The notes under the pieces: generated by a model
The model's input: the letters and a program-made list of their open reading frames with translations, nothing else
Database searches by the model: none
Told to the model about the DNA's origin: nothing
DNA from: Centroberyx gerrardi
Taxonomy: Eukaryota > Chordata > Actinopteri > Beryciformes > Berycidae
Assembly (NCBI RefSeq): GCF_048128805.1
Contig: NC_136017.1
Coordinates: 6,436,307-6,500,306 of the forward strand
Length of the DNA stretch: 64,000 bases
Direction: 5' to 3'
Shown: piece after piece, positions 1-11,591 of the stretch
Position numbering within the stretch: position 1 is the stretch's first letter
Layout: each line of letters starts with the position of its first letter
Position numbers and translations under genes: made by a program

Positions 1-225
1 CTTTCCTTACTTAGATTTACAAGCACATATTTTTAGAGAACAAAGTTCATAAAACGCATTTAGTTGTCTGTTTGTTTGATGGCGTGGAGGGTTTCTCTAA
101 TCCGCCATGCCTTTGACTCTTCACCCGGAAGTCCCGGCCTGCCTGTATTTATTAAGGAAAACATTCTTAACAAAAACCTTTTTCTATTGGCAAAAGCAGA
201 AAAAGTTTTGTTCTTCCACCAGCGT

Positions 226-298
226 GACCACGTGGCCTAATGGATAAGGCGTCTGACTTCGGATCAGAAGATTGAGGGTTCGAGTCCCTTCGTGGTTG
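226..298 (+). tRNA. tRNA-Arg (anticodon TCG)
   Basis: A 73-nt cloverleaf can be folded by eye. The 7-bp acceptor stem is GACCACG/CGTGGTT with one G-U pair at the end. The A box is TGGCCTAATGG, the anticodon stem is TCTGA/TCAGA, and the loop CTTCGGA reads anticodon TCG. The T arm contains GGTTCGAGTCC (B box). No run of four T follows at once, so the Pol III terminator is weak or further away. The same tRNA with the same flanks recurs in the 3' flank of unit B and, degenerate, in unit A, so it is part of the repeated unit. Confidence 0.9.
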
Positions 299-1194
299 GC
301 TTTCTAATTTAGCAGTTCCAGATGTTTCCATGAAAGCAGCAGGCATTGCAACCATGATTGATGTTTACTGGAAACTGAAATTCATCATGAAACTAGGGAT
401 GCTGTCAGGGGTGACACCAAGGGTATATCCCCGAAATTCCCCAATCCTCGAAGGCCCCATTAAGTCAAATGTAATAAAAAGCCATTCAATAATCACACAG
501 TAAGACTCCAGGGTTAATCTTCCCAATTATATTGGTTGTATGTCCCAACTATTTTTATTTTGCCAAATAATAAAATTTTTCCTTCTGGGCTAATCTTCAT
601 AACAATGAAGCTTGCATGCCGTAACTATTTTTATATCACAAATTAATAAAGTTAACCAGTTGATTATATTATTATTACTCCTAAACACTCCAAAATGAAT
701 GGATATAATCCTCTAGGGATTGTCTCCCCAATAATAAAGGGTATGTACCTTAACTATTTTTTTTAACACTGAATAATAAATTAACTCTTTTATTAATAAT
801 TATCATTAAAAGTTCAAACTTCATACAAATCTCCCCAATAGCCTGAACAATTCTCTTGACACAATCAGTTAATTAATAATACTTACAATAATCATAAACA
901 CATCAAAATCAATAGAGTTCTTCCTCTAGGGGTCATAAGTGTCCATACCAAATTTGAAAAGATTCTTATAAAAACTGTTCAAGTTATCGCATTCACATGG
1001 AGAATCCATAATATCCCCGAAAGTTATTTCGGGGAGTCAAAGTGGGAAGCAGACAAGAGTTTAAAGGGGAAAGCCAAAAAGACATTTTCCTTTCATGTTC
1101 AGAAATGTTAATAAAGAAAAAAATTGTCTTTCAGTGACAGCACCTGTCACTCAGAGATCACTCATAGACTTTTAGGTGTGCAAAACATTTTTTT

Positions 1195-1247
1195 TTTCTC
1201 AGTATATACCTTTTTGGACAAAAAACAAAAAGGTATATACTGAGAAA
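1195..1247. repeat. Perfect 22-bp hairpin
   Basis: Arms 1195-1216 and 1226-1247 are exact reverse complements (TTTCTCAGTATATACC at the outside), separated by a 9-nt A-rich loop. It lies in the AT-rich flank and overlaps no gene. Confidence 0.8.
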
Positions 1248-1679
1248 GAAATATGACCCCACACAAAGAAAGAATAAGAGCCCTATTGCCATATCTTAAC
1301 AAGATAAACATACATTAGAGTCGGTCTAAAGGAATAAGTATTACAAAATCTTACAAAGAAGCAAAAATACATTAGAGCAAGCATGGGATATAATATTGTA
1401 AGTCATTTAACATTTGTATGTTTATTGAACCTTTTGCATCTGTGGTAGCAGTCTAATCTCTTTAGCACTGCACTGTGATGGCTACTGGTAATCTAACTCT
1501 TATGCCTTTTCTTTAATATAGATTATTGTTATGAATTTAGCTCACGACCTCAGATGCACCTGTTGGGCCATGTGACCTAGACTGAGGATGGCCTGCAGGT
1601 GTGTCCTTTGGCATAACCTCTCCTCATTGGTCTGCTCCTCCTGTTCTATTTATTCTGTGATGTTTTGTGGTTGTTTCAT

Positions 1680-1765
1680 GTTTGCCTGATGAAGGTCTTA
1701 CTGACCAAAACGTTGCATTAAAGTATCAAGCAAGTGTAGACAGGGTGCGGGATTATACTTCTTTC
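1680..1765 (+). repeat. Dispersed repeat with CTGATGAAGG core
   Basis: The segment TTTGCCTGATGAAGGTCT ... AACGTTGC followed by AAGTGTAGACAG recurs at 36607-36690 (TTTGCCTGACGAAGGTCT ... AACGTTGC). A related core is found reversed at about 15200-15240. The spacing and conservation look like a SINE core or tail; the family was not identified. Confidence 0.5.
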
Positions 1766-1894
1766 TCATGTTCAGAAATGTTAACAATTATAAGACAAGA
1801 ATGTGGTTGTTGCTCACAGATGCAGTGATACGGCCTATCAGTGATATACATATATATATATATAGTCTATAGATAAGCTGATGAATGAGATACA

Positions 1895-1975
1895 ACGTGG
1901 CCTTGGCTGTAGCTCCGTGGGATAAAGAGCTGCTGGGGGTGTAGTGGTGTAAACAGTTGCTGGTTCAAGCTCCAG
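1895..1975 (+). repeat. tRNA-derived SINE-like head
   Basis: The segment reads GGCTGTAGCTCCGTGGGATA and then GTTGCTGGTTCAAGCTCC, which are degenerate A- and B-box-like motifs of a tRNA-derived SINE. A related copy lies at about 47888-47945 in the flank of unit B. Confidence 0.4.
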
Positions 1976-2984
1976 TCATCTCACTCTGAAGTATTTCCAT
2001 GTTATTGTCAATGTGAACAATTGTAGAAATAAGATGATGAAGGTGAACTCATCTAAACTCAGAAGCAGCTCAGCAGGATCAGCAGCTGGTTTATCCTTCA
2101 CTACCTGACAGTCTGAGTGTTGGTTCAATCCCTGATGGGGGAGAAATGTTCTTGTTAAATCTGCAATGTCTTTAACCTGACTGGTAAACTGGCTTACAGA
2201 GCAATATACTGTATCCTGGCTCCTATAGGCCGCTCCAAACAAATACACAGCATGTCCATACTGATCCAAATAAATAACAGACAACAGTTAGTAACTGGCT
2301 CCTACAGGCAGTTACATACACAGATACTATATGTGATTGACATGATATGTGGAGAGAGGAATACCAAATGTAACACACTATATATATTAATCGTAGTTGT
2401 AGACACGTTGACATGCAAATTTAATGCGTTTAAGGCAATAATTAAGAGTAATAGGCTAGTTGCATTCAGTTGGTCATACAGTATTTGGCTACATTTACAT
2501 GTGCACAATAAAAAAAATGCAATGCTTCAGGAGGTACTTTTGGGAAACCCGTTGGACAGGAGGAGACGACTCGTGCAGTTGTTGCGCCACCGGCAATTCA
2601 GTGTTTTTGGATGAGGATACGGAGTGAGGATTGGAGCGCAGTGATAGAGACAGAACTTTAAAATGTCCCGAAGACTTATGGCCATCCAGTTTGCCATGCA
2701 CAAAATCACAGATGTCTGTGTACCTGTTTTGCAAGAGCCTGGAGCTAGTTGTGCAATATTTTATCAAGGTACCCACATAATTATAAAGTAAGATGGAATG
2801 CAGTCCAGTCGCCTTCAGATGGCTATAGGGGTTTCATCAACCGATGGGAGGGCCCTTAAGTGACAGATATTGGTAAGAATCACCCCTTAATCTAGCCCTG
2901 ATATAGGACCCTTTGGTCGGAATGGTTATTCTCTCTCCCAAAGGCTCCTGTGCTGCTCCATTAAGAATTCTCCCTACAAAAGTC

Positions 2985-3065
2985 AGAGAGATAATCAAAG
3001 ACCACTTGTGTCCAGAGGGTTGCTGGTTTGAATCCTGGACTGGCTGGGAAAATCTGGGCGAAGGA
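2985..3065 (+). repeat. SINE-like head just upstream of SLC5A7-like copy A
   Basis: GTCCAGAGGGTTGCTGGTTT followed by GAATCCTGGACTGGCTGG resembles the B-box region of a tRNA-derived SINE. It sits about 210 bp before the start codon and is shared with copy B, where an inverted extra copy makes a palindrome. Confidence 0.5.
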
Positions 3066-3271
3066 ATGAGACAACCTCTCTCCTCTCTCAGCATGGTCCC
3101 TCCCTCATTTGCTCCGGTGCAGCTACTATATGAGCGTAATACAGGGCAAAGGAGAGCCTGCGGGCCAACTCAAACACACCTGCATACATAGCCTGCAGGT
3201 TGAAGAAGTAATATACTTTTTTGCAACTGGGGAAGTAAACGGTCGCTCAAGTCATTTTTTTATAATCCACA

Positions 3272-4590
3272 ATGGCTCTCAATATACCAGGTATGATAAT
3301 GATGATGGTCTTCTACTTGCTGGTCCTGGGAATTGGCATCTGGGCATCTGTAAAATCAAAGAGGATGGAGAGAGACATCCAGGGGGGCTGGATAGAAGTG
3401 GCCTTTTTAGCCAACCGGAGGGTCACCTTGGTCACGGGAGTCTTCACAATGACGGGTGAGACTCTATTTATCTCATCTGGTCACATTTGTATTGCATTGA
3501 ACGAATGTATTGTATTTCCCCAATTTCCTCCAGGGGATCAATAAAGTGCAATACTATCTTGTCTATTATTGCACCTACTGCCTAATCTCATCTGCTCTAT
3601 TTTGCTGTGCAATGGGGTTGATGAAACACTTAGTATAGTATCATTCTGGTAAACCGGTTTTGGTGAAGTGGTCCATCAAATAAAAAGTGAAGTAGTCAAC
3701 ATGAGTATTTATTTTCTGGAAAATCTCAGGGAGACTTCTGGCATCACAACAGTTTTCACAACTATTTATTTGTCTTTGACCGCAGCACAGCACATTGTAG
3801 ATTTGTCTGAGTCTTTATAAATTCAGAAATTGAAAGGTGTTTCCCTTGAAAAACATAATCTCACTCTCTTTGGGTGATTATGCATTTTCTTTTTTTTCTT
3901 TTCCTGCTGCAGCCACTTGGGTTGGAGGTGCCTTTATCATCGGTGTTGCACAGTCGGTGTACAACCCCACTGAGGGTCTACTGTGGGCTCTTGTTCCCCT
4001 GCAAATGTCCGTTTCATTTATTATCGGTAAGATCCTCTTGAATAATGTCAGTCTGAGTGAAAAAGTGTCACTTGCTCCGTTGCCTCCTGAACTTTATCAG
4101 TCATTATTTCTTAACTGTTACTTTACTGTAACATTATGCATTAGGTGGGTTTCAAGTTTAGATGGTACACAACAGATGAGACAGTTGAGTCCTAAATTTA
4201 TATTCTCTTATATTGATGTGTACCAGTATGCTTGTGTAAATTAATTTGCTAATAAATTCAGATGAAAAACATTGCTTGTGTTTATCTCTATTGATAAAAG
4301 AGAGCTGTTCTTCAATGTGTCAGTGACAAAAATGCTTGCTCTCTCTTTCTGTCTTTTAAAGGTGGGCTGTTCTTCGCCAAGCCAATGAGAGACAAAAATT
4401 ACATCACTATGATGGATCCATTTCAGAGAAAGTATGGAAAAGTACTGACTGGGTTTCTTGCCATTATTCCAGTAATAAGTGAAGTTATCTGGATTCCTGC
4501 CACGCTGATTTCCTTGGGTAAAAGCATGTGAACACACAAAAATGCACATAGTCTCTGTCTTTCTCATTCAGATTTTCCTCATACATTTAA

Positions 4591-4623
<33 letters not shown>

Positions 4624-7600
4624 CGTGTCTGCTTGCTACAGGGGCGACCATGAGTGTCATTTTGGATTTGCCCATCAGTGTATGCATCTGGATCTCTGCT
4701 GCGGTGGCTATCATCTACACTGTTCTTGGAGGTCTCTATTCAGTCGCCTACACTGATGTCATCCAGCTTTCTCTGGTGTTTTGTAGCTTGGTGGGTATTA
4801 CGCAATGAAACAAAGAAGTTCAGCTTTGCCAATGAACTGTGTCTCTTGGAAATGTACCAACATGAGCACGTTTCACGCACATTACTTTCATAATGTATTT
4901 TGGATGCAAGGATGATTTATTCCAGCATTCTTTATTTGAATTTCGTTGTCCTCCTCTGTCCATAGTGGCTGTGTGCTCCGTTTGTTCTGGCGAGTGACGT
5001 CTACACTGATATCACCAAAACGGCATTCAACCAAACATATCAGGCCCCCTGGGTTGGCCAGCTTGGGCCTGATAAAGCCTGGAGGTGGATTGATCATTTC
5101 CTAGTAATGGTAAAGTGAAGTAACAGAAAATTGGTTTAAAATTTGGCATGCTTGAGCCTGCTAGACCACATAGCTTATGAATGTGAATTATTCTAATGTT
5201 GCAGTTTTGCCCTTTACTCCTTGCACTTGACTGTAAAATTGTAATCCTGTAAACTGTAGACCTTTTTACCTTTTTACTCTTGTTTTCCAACATACACCTT
5301 TATTTATGCTGCTGCAATGACAGTTTCCCCTCAGCAATCAGATAATTTCCTAGTGATGGTAAGGTGAAGTAAGGTAAATTGGTTTATAATTTGGCATGTT
5401 TGAGCCTGCTGGACCACATAGCTTATCATCAACTTTCAGATGTCCTGCATTAAAGCCCCTATGTGTAGAATTTGTATCTGATTATATCATCCTCCAATTA
5501 ATTTTGATACCATAAAAGTTTGTCATTAGAAAACTGAGACCATTGTGGAGAAAACTGGTCAGTCTGTTGATTCTCTGTGCGGGGGTACGAACTGGCACGA
5601 AGTGCCGTACTGACTTACGGCAGAAACTCAAACCAAACCAGGAAGAAAACAGACACAGTTTGAATGCAGACTAGTAGCTTAGATTGAACAGCGTGAAGCT
5701 AATCAATATGGCAGATAGTGGTAACATGGAAGACAGGACTCTCTGCTGCACCCTCTGCAACAAAACAAAACAAGAAGCCTGTAACAGAAGAGGCTAAAAC
5801 AGCTAAGTTCCCGTTCCCCGGCCCCCCGGAACACGGCAGAGTTAACCGTGGCCGGGTGTTCACTCGCCGGGGGGGGTCATCCCTATGTTCCCTCAGCCCT
5901 GTGTGTTTAGGCAAGGAGCTCGTATGGTGGAGGTTAGGGTTAGGGTTGCTTGCGGTCGAGTGGTTCCAGGGCAGATGAGGTGGTTGGCTTGAGGCATGAG
6001 GTCACTGAGGTTAAGGTTAGAGCAAGCTTGCGGTCAAGGCTGTCAGAAGGTAAGTTGGGATAGGGTTGAGGGAACATAGACACGCTCCCCGGAGGAGAGC
6101 TAGACGGGAGCTGAAGAGGTTTAAGACCGACACAGAGCTGGCTTTCTTTCTCCTACCATAAATCCTCTAATATTGGCCCGGGTCTTTATTTACCTCAACT
6201 GCAGAGGGTACCAGGCCTTTATAGGAAGCAGGCATACATTAGAGACAGGCCTTTATTTCTAATTCCCTCTGTTTGATAAGTATATTTGCTCATATTTTAG
6301 TACGAAGCCTCCTTGTTTTCTGATCTGCTTCTGTTGGGGTACGTTAGGTAGACGTTTTTTTGTTACTACAATGCATTACGATAATTACGGTAATCGACGA
6401 CGGCATGCTCCAGAGACTTCCGCTGGCCGAGCCATCTTGTGGCACTTGTACGTTACTACAAACTACGGTTACAAACAGGCACCAGGAGTTTACCGGTATC
6501 CACCGTTGTTTGCATGTAAGCTGAAGCTAACTGAAGCTAGCTGAACCTGGGCGCCGATGTGTTCCCGGTGAATCTCGGCCGACCAGGATATAGGAACTAA
6601 TGCTTGAGCTACAGTTATCAGCAGTATTTTGTTTACATATTGTGGCTGTATGAAGCAAAATCAACAATTTTTAAATCCTACACATAGGGGGCACATAGGG
6701 AGGGTTAGGGTTAGTGGAGGCCTGGTGTCTGTAATTGATCTGGTATTTGCTGTATGAGACTGCAGTGCTCTGAGACGCTAGAAGACACAACAGTGGATCA
6801 TTACCAGCAACCAATAAAGTCATAGGAATATTTCCAGGGTGCTATTGAGCCGACCCTTGCACTCCTTACCATTGGTTACTTGTAATCTACAACGTGAAGT
6901 GAAGCTCATTCTGCTGTTGCACTGTTGCTCTTTACTCCTTGCACTTGACTGTAAAATTGTAAACTGTAGATACCTTTTTACTCTTTGTTCTCCAAAATAA
7001 ACACACAGTTTCACCTCACCAACTGATAAAGTTTATCTCATTGAAAGATGCTCTGGATAGGAGCATCAGCTAAATGCCTAAAATGTAATATGTACAAAGG
7101 AGATGGCTTGGTCTGTTTCACATCTTTCATTTTTCAGAGTGTGGGGAATATGGCAATTCAAGATTTTCATCAACGGACGCTCTCCTCCAGTTCCACGTCC
7201 ACAGCCAGAATCATCTGTTTTGCAGCAGCAGGCATCGTCATCATTCTTGGAATTCCTCCCGCGTTGATCGGAGCCGTCGCAGCCTCAACAGGTAAACCAG
7301 ACGGGTCGGGCAGCAGGGTGGTGTAGTGGGTAGGGGGGCCGTCCTACGACCAGAGGCTCCACCAAGCATCCGGCCTGCTGAAGTGTCCTTGAGCAAGACA
7401 CTGAATCCTGACCAGCTCTCTCTTCATCAGCACAGCACTCTAACCAGCAAAAAATCTGTCTCCATTCAACACAACGGCCAAAGGCGCACGCAAAACCTTT
7501 CTTGCGTGATAATGTGAACACTCCTTAATGCACAGAAAAACAGCGAGATGAAATCTAAGCTGTCAATCATCCCCACCTGCTGCACAGCTCTACCACCTGC

Positions 7601-10600
7601 ACAAACTATACACAGAGCAGCTTCTCACTAACCTTGATTCTGATAGATAAGTGGGGTGAACAAGCTGAGTCCAGAACTTGCAAGACCTGGACCATTAATA
7701 AGGGGCCCCAGACTTAACTGCCTTAAATAAAAACTTCCTAGTAGATTTCCTAGTAGATTCAAATATTCCATTCCCTTTCTTTTATCTCTTTTCGGCACCA
7801 ACTCTTATCTGTTTTGGGCTTTGTGTGTGTGTGTGTGCATGTGCAGCAGCCAAATTGGTACTTATCGATATTTTTTATGGTCTACGGTATAAACACACAC
7901 TAGCTGCAGCTGTAGCTATGTTGATTACCCACTTGTCCTTTTTATGGTCATGCTGGTGGCCACCCTAAATGTCTGTAATATTGTGTGCATCTTCCTATGA
8001 AGCGAGCCATTTATAATGGCTGCTTCTGTGGCTTACAATAAACAATTTGCCTTGGCCATACTGCACAGGTGGCTATTGAAACCAATGTGGTGACCTTAAA
8101 ACTAGCTGTAAGCTAGTTTTCCCCTTTTTCATTCTTTGTTTGTTGTCGTACATCTTCAGTGTTTTAATCACTTTGCTTCTACACTTTATCTCTGCAAAAC
8201 AAAACTAAACTAAAGTAGGCTAAACCATCTGACTAGTATCTCTGAAACCTGCATGTTTCCAGTCAGTTTCCTCTTACGTTTCAGACTGGAACTTGACCTC
8301 ATATGGTTCTCCTTCTCCATATGAGCGAGGGGAGGCGGCTATGGTATTGCCCATCACCCTTCAGCATCTTACCCCGACTTACATTTTCGCTTTTGGCATC
8401 GGAGCTATTGCCGCCGCTGTGATGTCATCTGCTGACTCTTTCCTCTTGTCTGCCACCTCCATCTTCACCACCAACATCTACCGGACCATCAGGAGTCAGG
8501 TGCAAGGAACAGGAGGGCGAAAATGGCAGACTGGAGCTTTAGTTACAAGCATTTCTTGGAAGCCGAGCTGTTCTGGAGGCAGAGATTATTTCATTGAGTT
8601 AAATCTCAACCAAAGAACCACAGTTTTCAAGACAGTAAGTTAGCTAACTGTCAAACTTGAATGACAAAGGAGTTCTGGGAATTAAAAAAAAAAAAAGTAT
8701 ATCATAAAATATAGTTTATTTCTGTTTTTCCTTCTTTCTTTCATTAATTCATGACCATGGCATTCATGATCTTCGAAGTTCAACAGTCTAGCTAACTAGC
8801 TTGATAGCGCTAGGCTAGTAGTATGCCTGATTTAGTCTTGGAAGCTCAGCTAGGCTAACTAGCTACACTAAATGATCTCACACAAATACGTGAAATGAAC
8901 ACGAACTCTAAAACGACGATTTACGTGCTGTGTATTATGGGAAAATAACGTTTCTCCACCACAAACTGAAGGTTCCCCCGCAATGAATTTACATATGTTC
9001 CTCCACCACAAATTTTAATTTGTTCCTCAGCCACGAATTTAACTACGTCCCAAAGCTTGGATAACGGTTAAATTTAGGCAAGTAAGTTTGGTTAAGGTTA
9101 GGGTAAAGATTATGGTTAAGTAGGCAAGTAAAACAACTTGGTTAAGGTTTGGGTTAAGGTTATGGTTCAGCAACTAAAACAACTTGGTTAAGGTTAGGGA
9201 AAGGGCTTGGTCATGGTTAAATAAGAAAAACGTTCGTTAAAAATTAAAATGTGGTTGAAATGTCCTTTGAAAACGCTGGGAATTGAACCGCTCGAAGGCA
9301 AGCGCATACGCCCGTCCACCATGCTACATAAATGTGACACTACTTCCTGTTTATTTTCATGTCTCCTTCACGTAACCGCTTCATGCTGGGAATATGTAAA
9401 TTTAACACTTTAACAAGTCGTGTTCATTTGACGTTTTTCTGAGAGATTAGTCTGATAATGTAGTATATAGACTGCATTTTTTCAGCAAGAGCACTAGGTT
9501 TCATAATATTTGCAACCTCCTCTTTTACCCCTTGTCTTTTCACTGGGTAACAATAAATTGCTTAAAGTCACTAGAAGTCACCAGATGATATCATACGCCA
9601 CATTGCATATGAATATATTTGCTACCCTGATCCTGATCTCCCCCTGCTCACAGTGGAGGGAACCCTATGTCGTGTATAACCCTGTCCAGGCAGGATTATT
9701 GCTGAACAACATTGGTAATGTAGTTTAAATCATTACACGCCAGTTATTTTAATGAACGATTGGGACAGTGTATTACTTTATTACTCCCATAAATTACTAA
9801 AAAACTGTGGTTCTTGATAATTTCCTCTGTCCACAGAGTGTTAACTCAACCAATGAGATTATTTCTGCCTCCAGAGCAACTCCGCCACTGAGAAATGTTT
9901 GCAGAACTAAAACTCAATTTGTACAAAGTGTAGCTCAATAGTTGGATCACTATCCAAGGTTAGGGGTTTCCTTTGTTGTGTCGCTCAATAATATTGCCAG
10001 GGTTAAGGGTTTGTTTCCCACTAGGGCCTCCCATGCTAAAAAACTCATGGTACTGTTAAGCACTTTGGATAAAAATGTCCACCAAATGGCATGGAGAGAG
10101 CAGTAATCATTAGCTACCATTAGCCCACAAAATGATTTACCCTTGTCTTCCATACAGCTAATTCTTGCCATTTAATCAGAGATTACTTTGTTTGTTGGGT
10201 AATGTTGGAGATTTAACTTCCACCCAAGAATTACTGTATGTGCTCTTCTCTTTAGGCATCGGATAAAGAGTTGCAGTGGGTGATTCGTGTCTCCATAGTG
10301 GTTGCAGGGCTTGTGGGTACATCCCTCGCCTCCCTGGACAACAGCATCATGGTGTTCTGGATCCTGGGCTCGGACTTTAGTTACACCGTCATGCTCCCCC
10401 AGCTGATTTGCGTCCTCTTCTGCGAGGTTTCCAATGGCTACGGGGCTATCACAGGCTATGTTGTTGCCGTGGTGATGAGAACTTTGTGTGGAGAGCCGGT
10501 GTTGGGACTCCCTGTCGTTCTCCATTTCCCGGGTTGCACTTTGGAGGACGGCGTTTACGTTCAGTACTCTCCTGTCAAGACCATCTGCATGCTCTCTAGT

Positions 10601-10807
10601 CTGGTCTCCATTCTGTTGTTTTCCTACATGGCGTCACTCCTGTTTAACAAGGGGATCCTTGCGGAGAAGTGGGACGTGTTCAAGGTGAAATCCCAGGGAG
10701 CGCCAACGCCGCCGGATGCCAAAGAGGATGAGGGTGACGATAAGACTGAGGTTCAAAATGAAAATGGCAACTCTGTTTTAGAGCCAATGCTGGATACAAG
10801 ATGCTAA
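3272..10807 (+). CDS. slc5a7: SLC5A7-like sodium-coupled transporter, copy A
   Basis: Member of the SSF/SLC5 family, closest to CHT1, which imports choline into cholinergic neurons with Na+ and Cl-. Eight coding exons: 3272-3455, 3913-4026, 4362-4517, 4642-4790, 4966-5109, 7138-7291, 8285-8499, 10256-10807. All have GT/AG borders and matching phases, giving 555 aa (human CHT1 is 580). Family blocks seen: FTMTATWVGG (58-67), [10 protein letters not shown] (100-109), [11 protein letters not shown] (180-190), MSSADS (347-352, with the Asp of human Asp349) and CGEP (450-453, with the Glu of human Glu451). Trp64 and Trp143 match human cage residues Trp62 and Trp141, but human Tyr91 is Met93 and Trp254 is Ile256. 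The C-tail is short and ends [14 protein letters not shown] context is CCACAATGG. It is a paralogue rather than a certain orthologue; substrate is inferred. Confidence 0.93.
4591..4625 (+). repeat. (GT)n(GC)n tract before exon 4 acceptor, copy A
   Basis: Alternating purine-pyrimidine DNA, GT repeats followed by GC repeats, ends 16 bases before the exon 4 acceptor at 4641. Copy B has the same tract, longer by a few repeats (about 39712-39751). Such tracts can adopt Z-DNA and are length-variable. Confidence 0.85.
5341..5440 (+). repeat. Duplicated exon 5 end and donor site in intron 5, copy A
   Basis: TTTCCTAGTGATGGTAAGGT and the next 70 bases repeat the real exon 5 end and donor (5095-5180) about 248 bp downstream. 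Copy B has only one such segment, and its following sequence matches the second A segment. The decoy donor GTAAGG is as good as the used one (GTAAAG). Confidence 0.75.
5878..6085. repeat. MITE-like repeat with TATGTTCCCTCA inverted ends
   Basis: The ends TATGTTCCCTCA and TGAGGGAACATA are inverted. The interior (GCATGAGGTCACTGAGG ... GCAAGCTTGCGGTCAAGG) matches the interior of the element at 35645-35900. It lies in intron 5 of copy A and is absent from copy B at this place. It also carries a short TTAGGG run at about 5936-5949. Confidence 0.6.
7305..7445 (+). repeat. tRNA-derived SINE in intron 6, copy A
   Basis: GCAGCAGGGTGGTGTAGTGG followed by a degenerate B-box area and AAGTGTCCTTGAGCAAGACA is the typical head and body of fish tRNA-derived SINEs. 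The same element is in copy B at 42415-42555. Confidence 0.6.
8549..9920 (+). mobile_element. Transposon-like element with inverted ends in intron 7, copy A
   Basis: The left end at about 8549 (CATTTCTTGGAAGCCGAGC) and the right end near 9895 (GAGAAATGTTTGCAGAAC) are inverted copies of one another. The same pair of arms, close together, forms the 170-bp fold-back in the unc80 intron at 56835-57005. The interior holds a GGTTAAGGTTAGGG-rich simple repeat (about 9060-9230). Copy B carries the same insertion at about 43400-44820, so it predates the duplication. No transposase was found. Confidence 0.55.
9915..10100 (+). repeat. tRNA-derived SINE in intron 7, copy A
   Basis: TGTAGCTCAATAGTTGGATC is an A-box-like head, and the tail TAAGCACTTTGGATAAAAAT ... 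ACCAAATGGCATG is the usual fish SINE tail. It is shared with copy B at 44825-45000. Confidence 0.65.
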
Positions 10808-11585
10808 TTTTGTTTCTTTTGACTTTGTTTTTTTTTTTTGTTTCTGTAATGTGATTGTTGGTGTGTGGTGGTAGGCCTGTCAGAAATGATTATTGGAAAT
10901 GATTACTGATGATGCAAATGCTTTATGTAAAATGGTTATGACACTGGCTGGCTTGGGGCGCCTTGACAAATTCTTATGGCTTATCACACGAGTGTCACAT
11001 ACATCCTTATCAGTGTAGCCCAGGGTGAATTTCAATTAGTTTTATATTAAAAAGAAAAAGAAAAAAAGAAGAAGAGTTCAGTTCTAAGTTGGATTGAAAT
11101 GCAATTAGTTCTGCATGTGTATTACAGCCTCACTAATATCCAAAACGCTAGTTATTTGATATCTATTGGTCATTAAATCCCTGATCTTCCAATCAGAATT
11201 CAGAGTGGTGGGACTTGGAAGAGCTAACTGCAAAACTACATAGCATGCAGACAAGAACCTGTTGAAACAGTAGAGAGTAAAGGGCTATCCAACACCATAA
11301 TATCCTAACTGTGGTTTACAACATGTTGGACCTACCTGTGGGGAATTATGTGTGAACGCTGTTAAGTTAAAGCTTGACAATAATTTTTTTAAGTGTTAAT
11401 GTTATGGTCTAAACTAGCCCCGTTGGGACTGGCACAACACTGCGTGGCTGCCAGTCCTGAGTCCTTGCATTAAAAACCTTGGCGGGAAAGGTTAAAGACT
11501 GAATTTTGCCAATCTGACAAGCTTTCTGGATTCCTTGAACCCTTTTCTGTTACACAAGTAAATCATATTGTGTGAAAGTATTTGA

Positions 11586-11591
11586 AATAAA
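11586..11591 (+). terminator. Candidate poly(A) signal of SLC5A7-like copy A
   Basis: AATAAA lies 780 bp after the stop codon and is followed within 30 bases by a T/G-rich stretch (CACCTTTGTGTGGCTTGTCC). It is the best placed signal in the 3' flank. The corresponding segment is missing from copy B. Confidence 0.5.

Larger units (their letters stand above)
1..2420 (+). other. 3' flank of an upstream copy of the duplicated unit
   Basis: From about 155 onward this stretch matches the 3' flank of unit B (about 47290-48340) in order. Shared segments are the AGGAAAACATTCTT segment, the tRNA-Arg, the sequence after it (TTTCCATGAAAGCAGCAGG), and the segment from about 1976 with AAATAAGATGATGAAGGTG. 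The order tRNA flank, then head of unit A at about 2643, implies a further transporter unit to the left of the window. No protein-coding exon was found in it. It holds a perfect hairpin (1195-1247) and SINE-like pieces. Confidence 0.7.
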
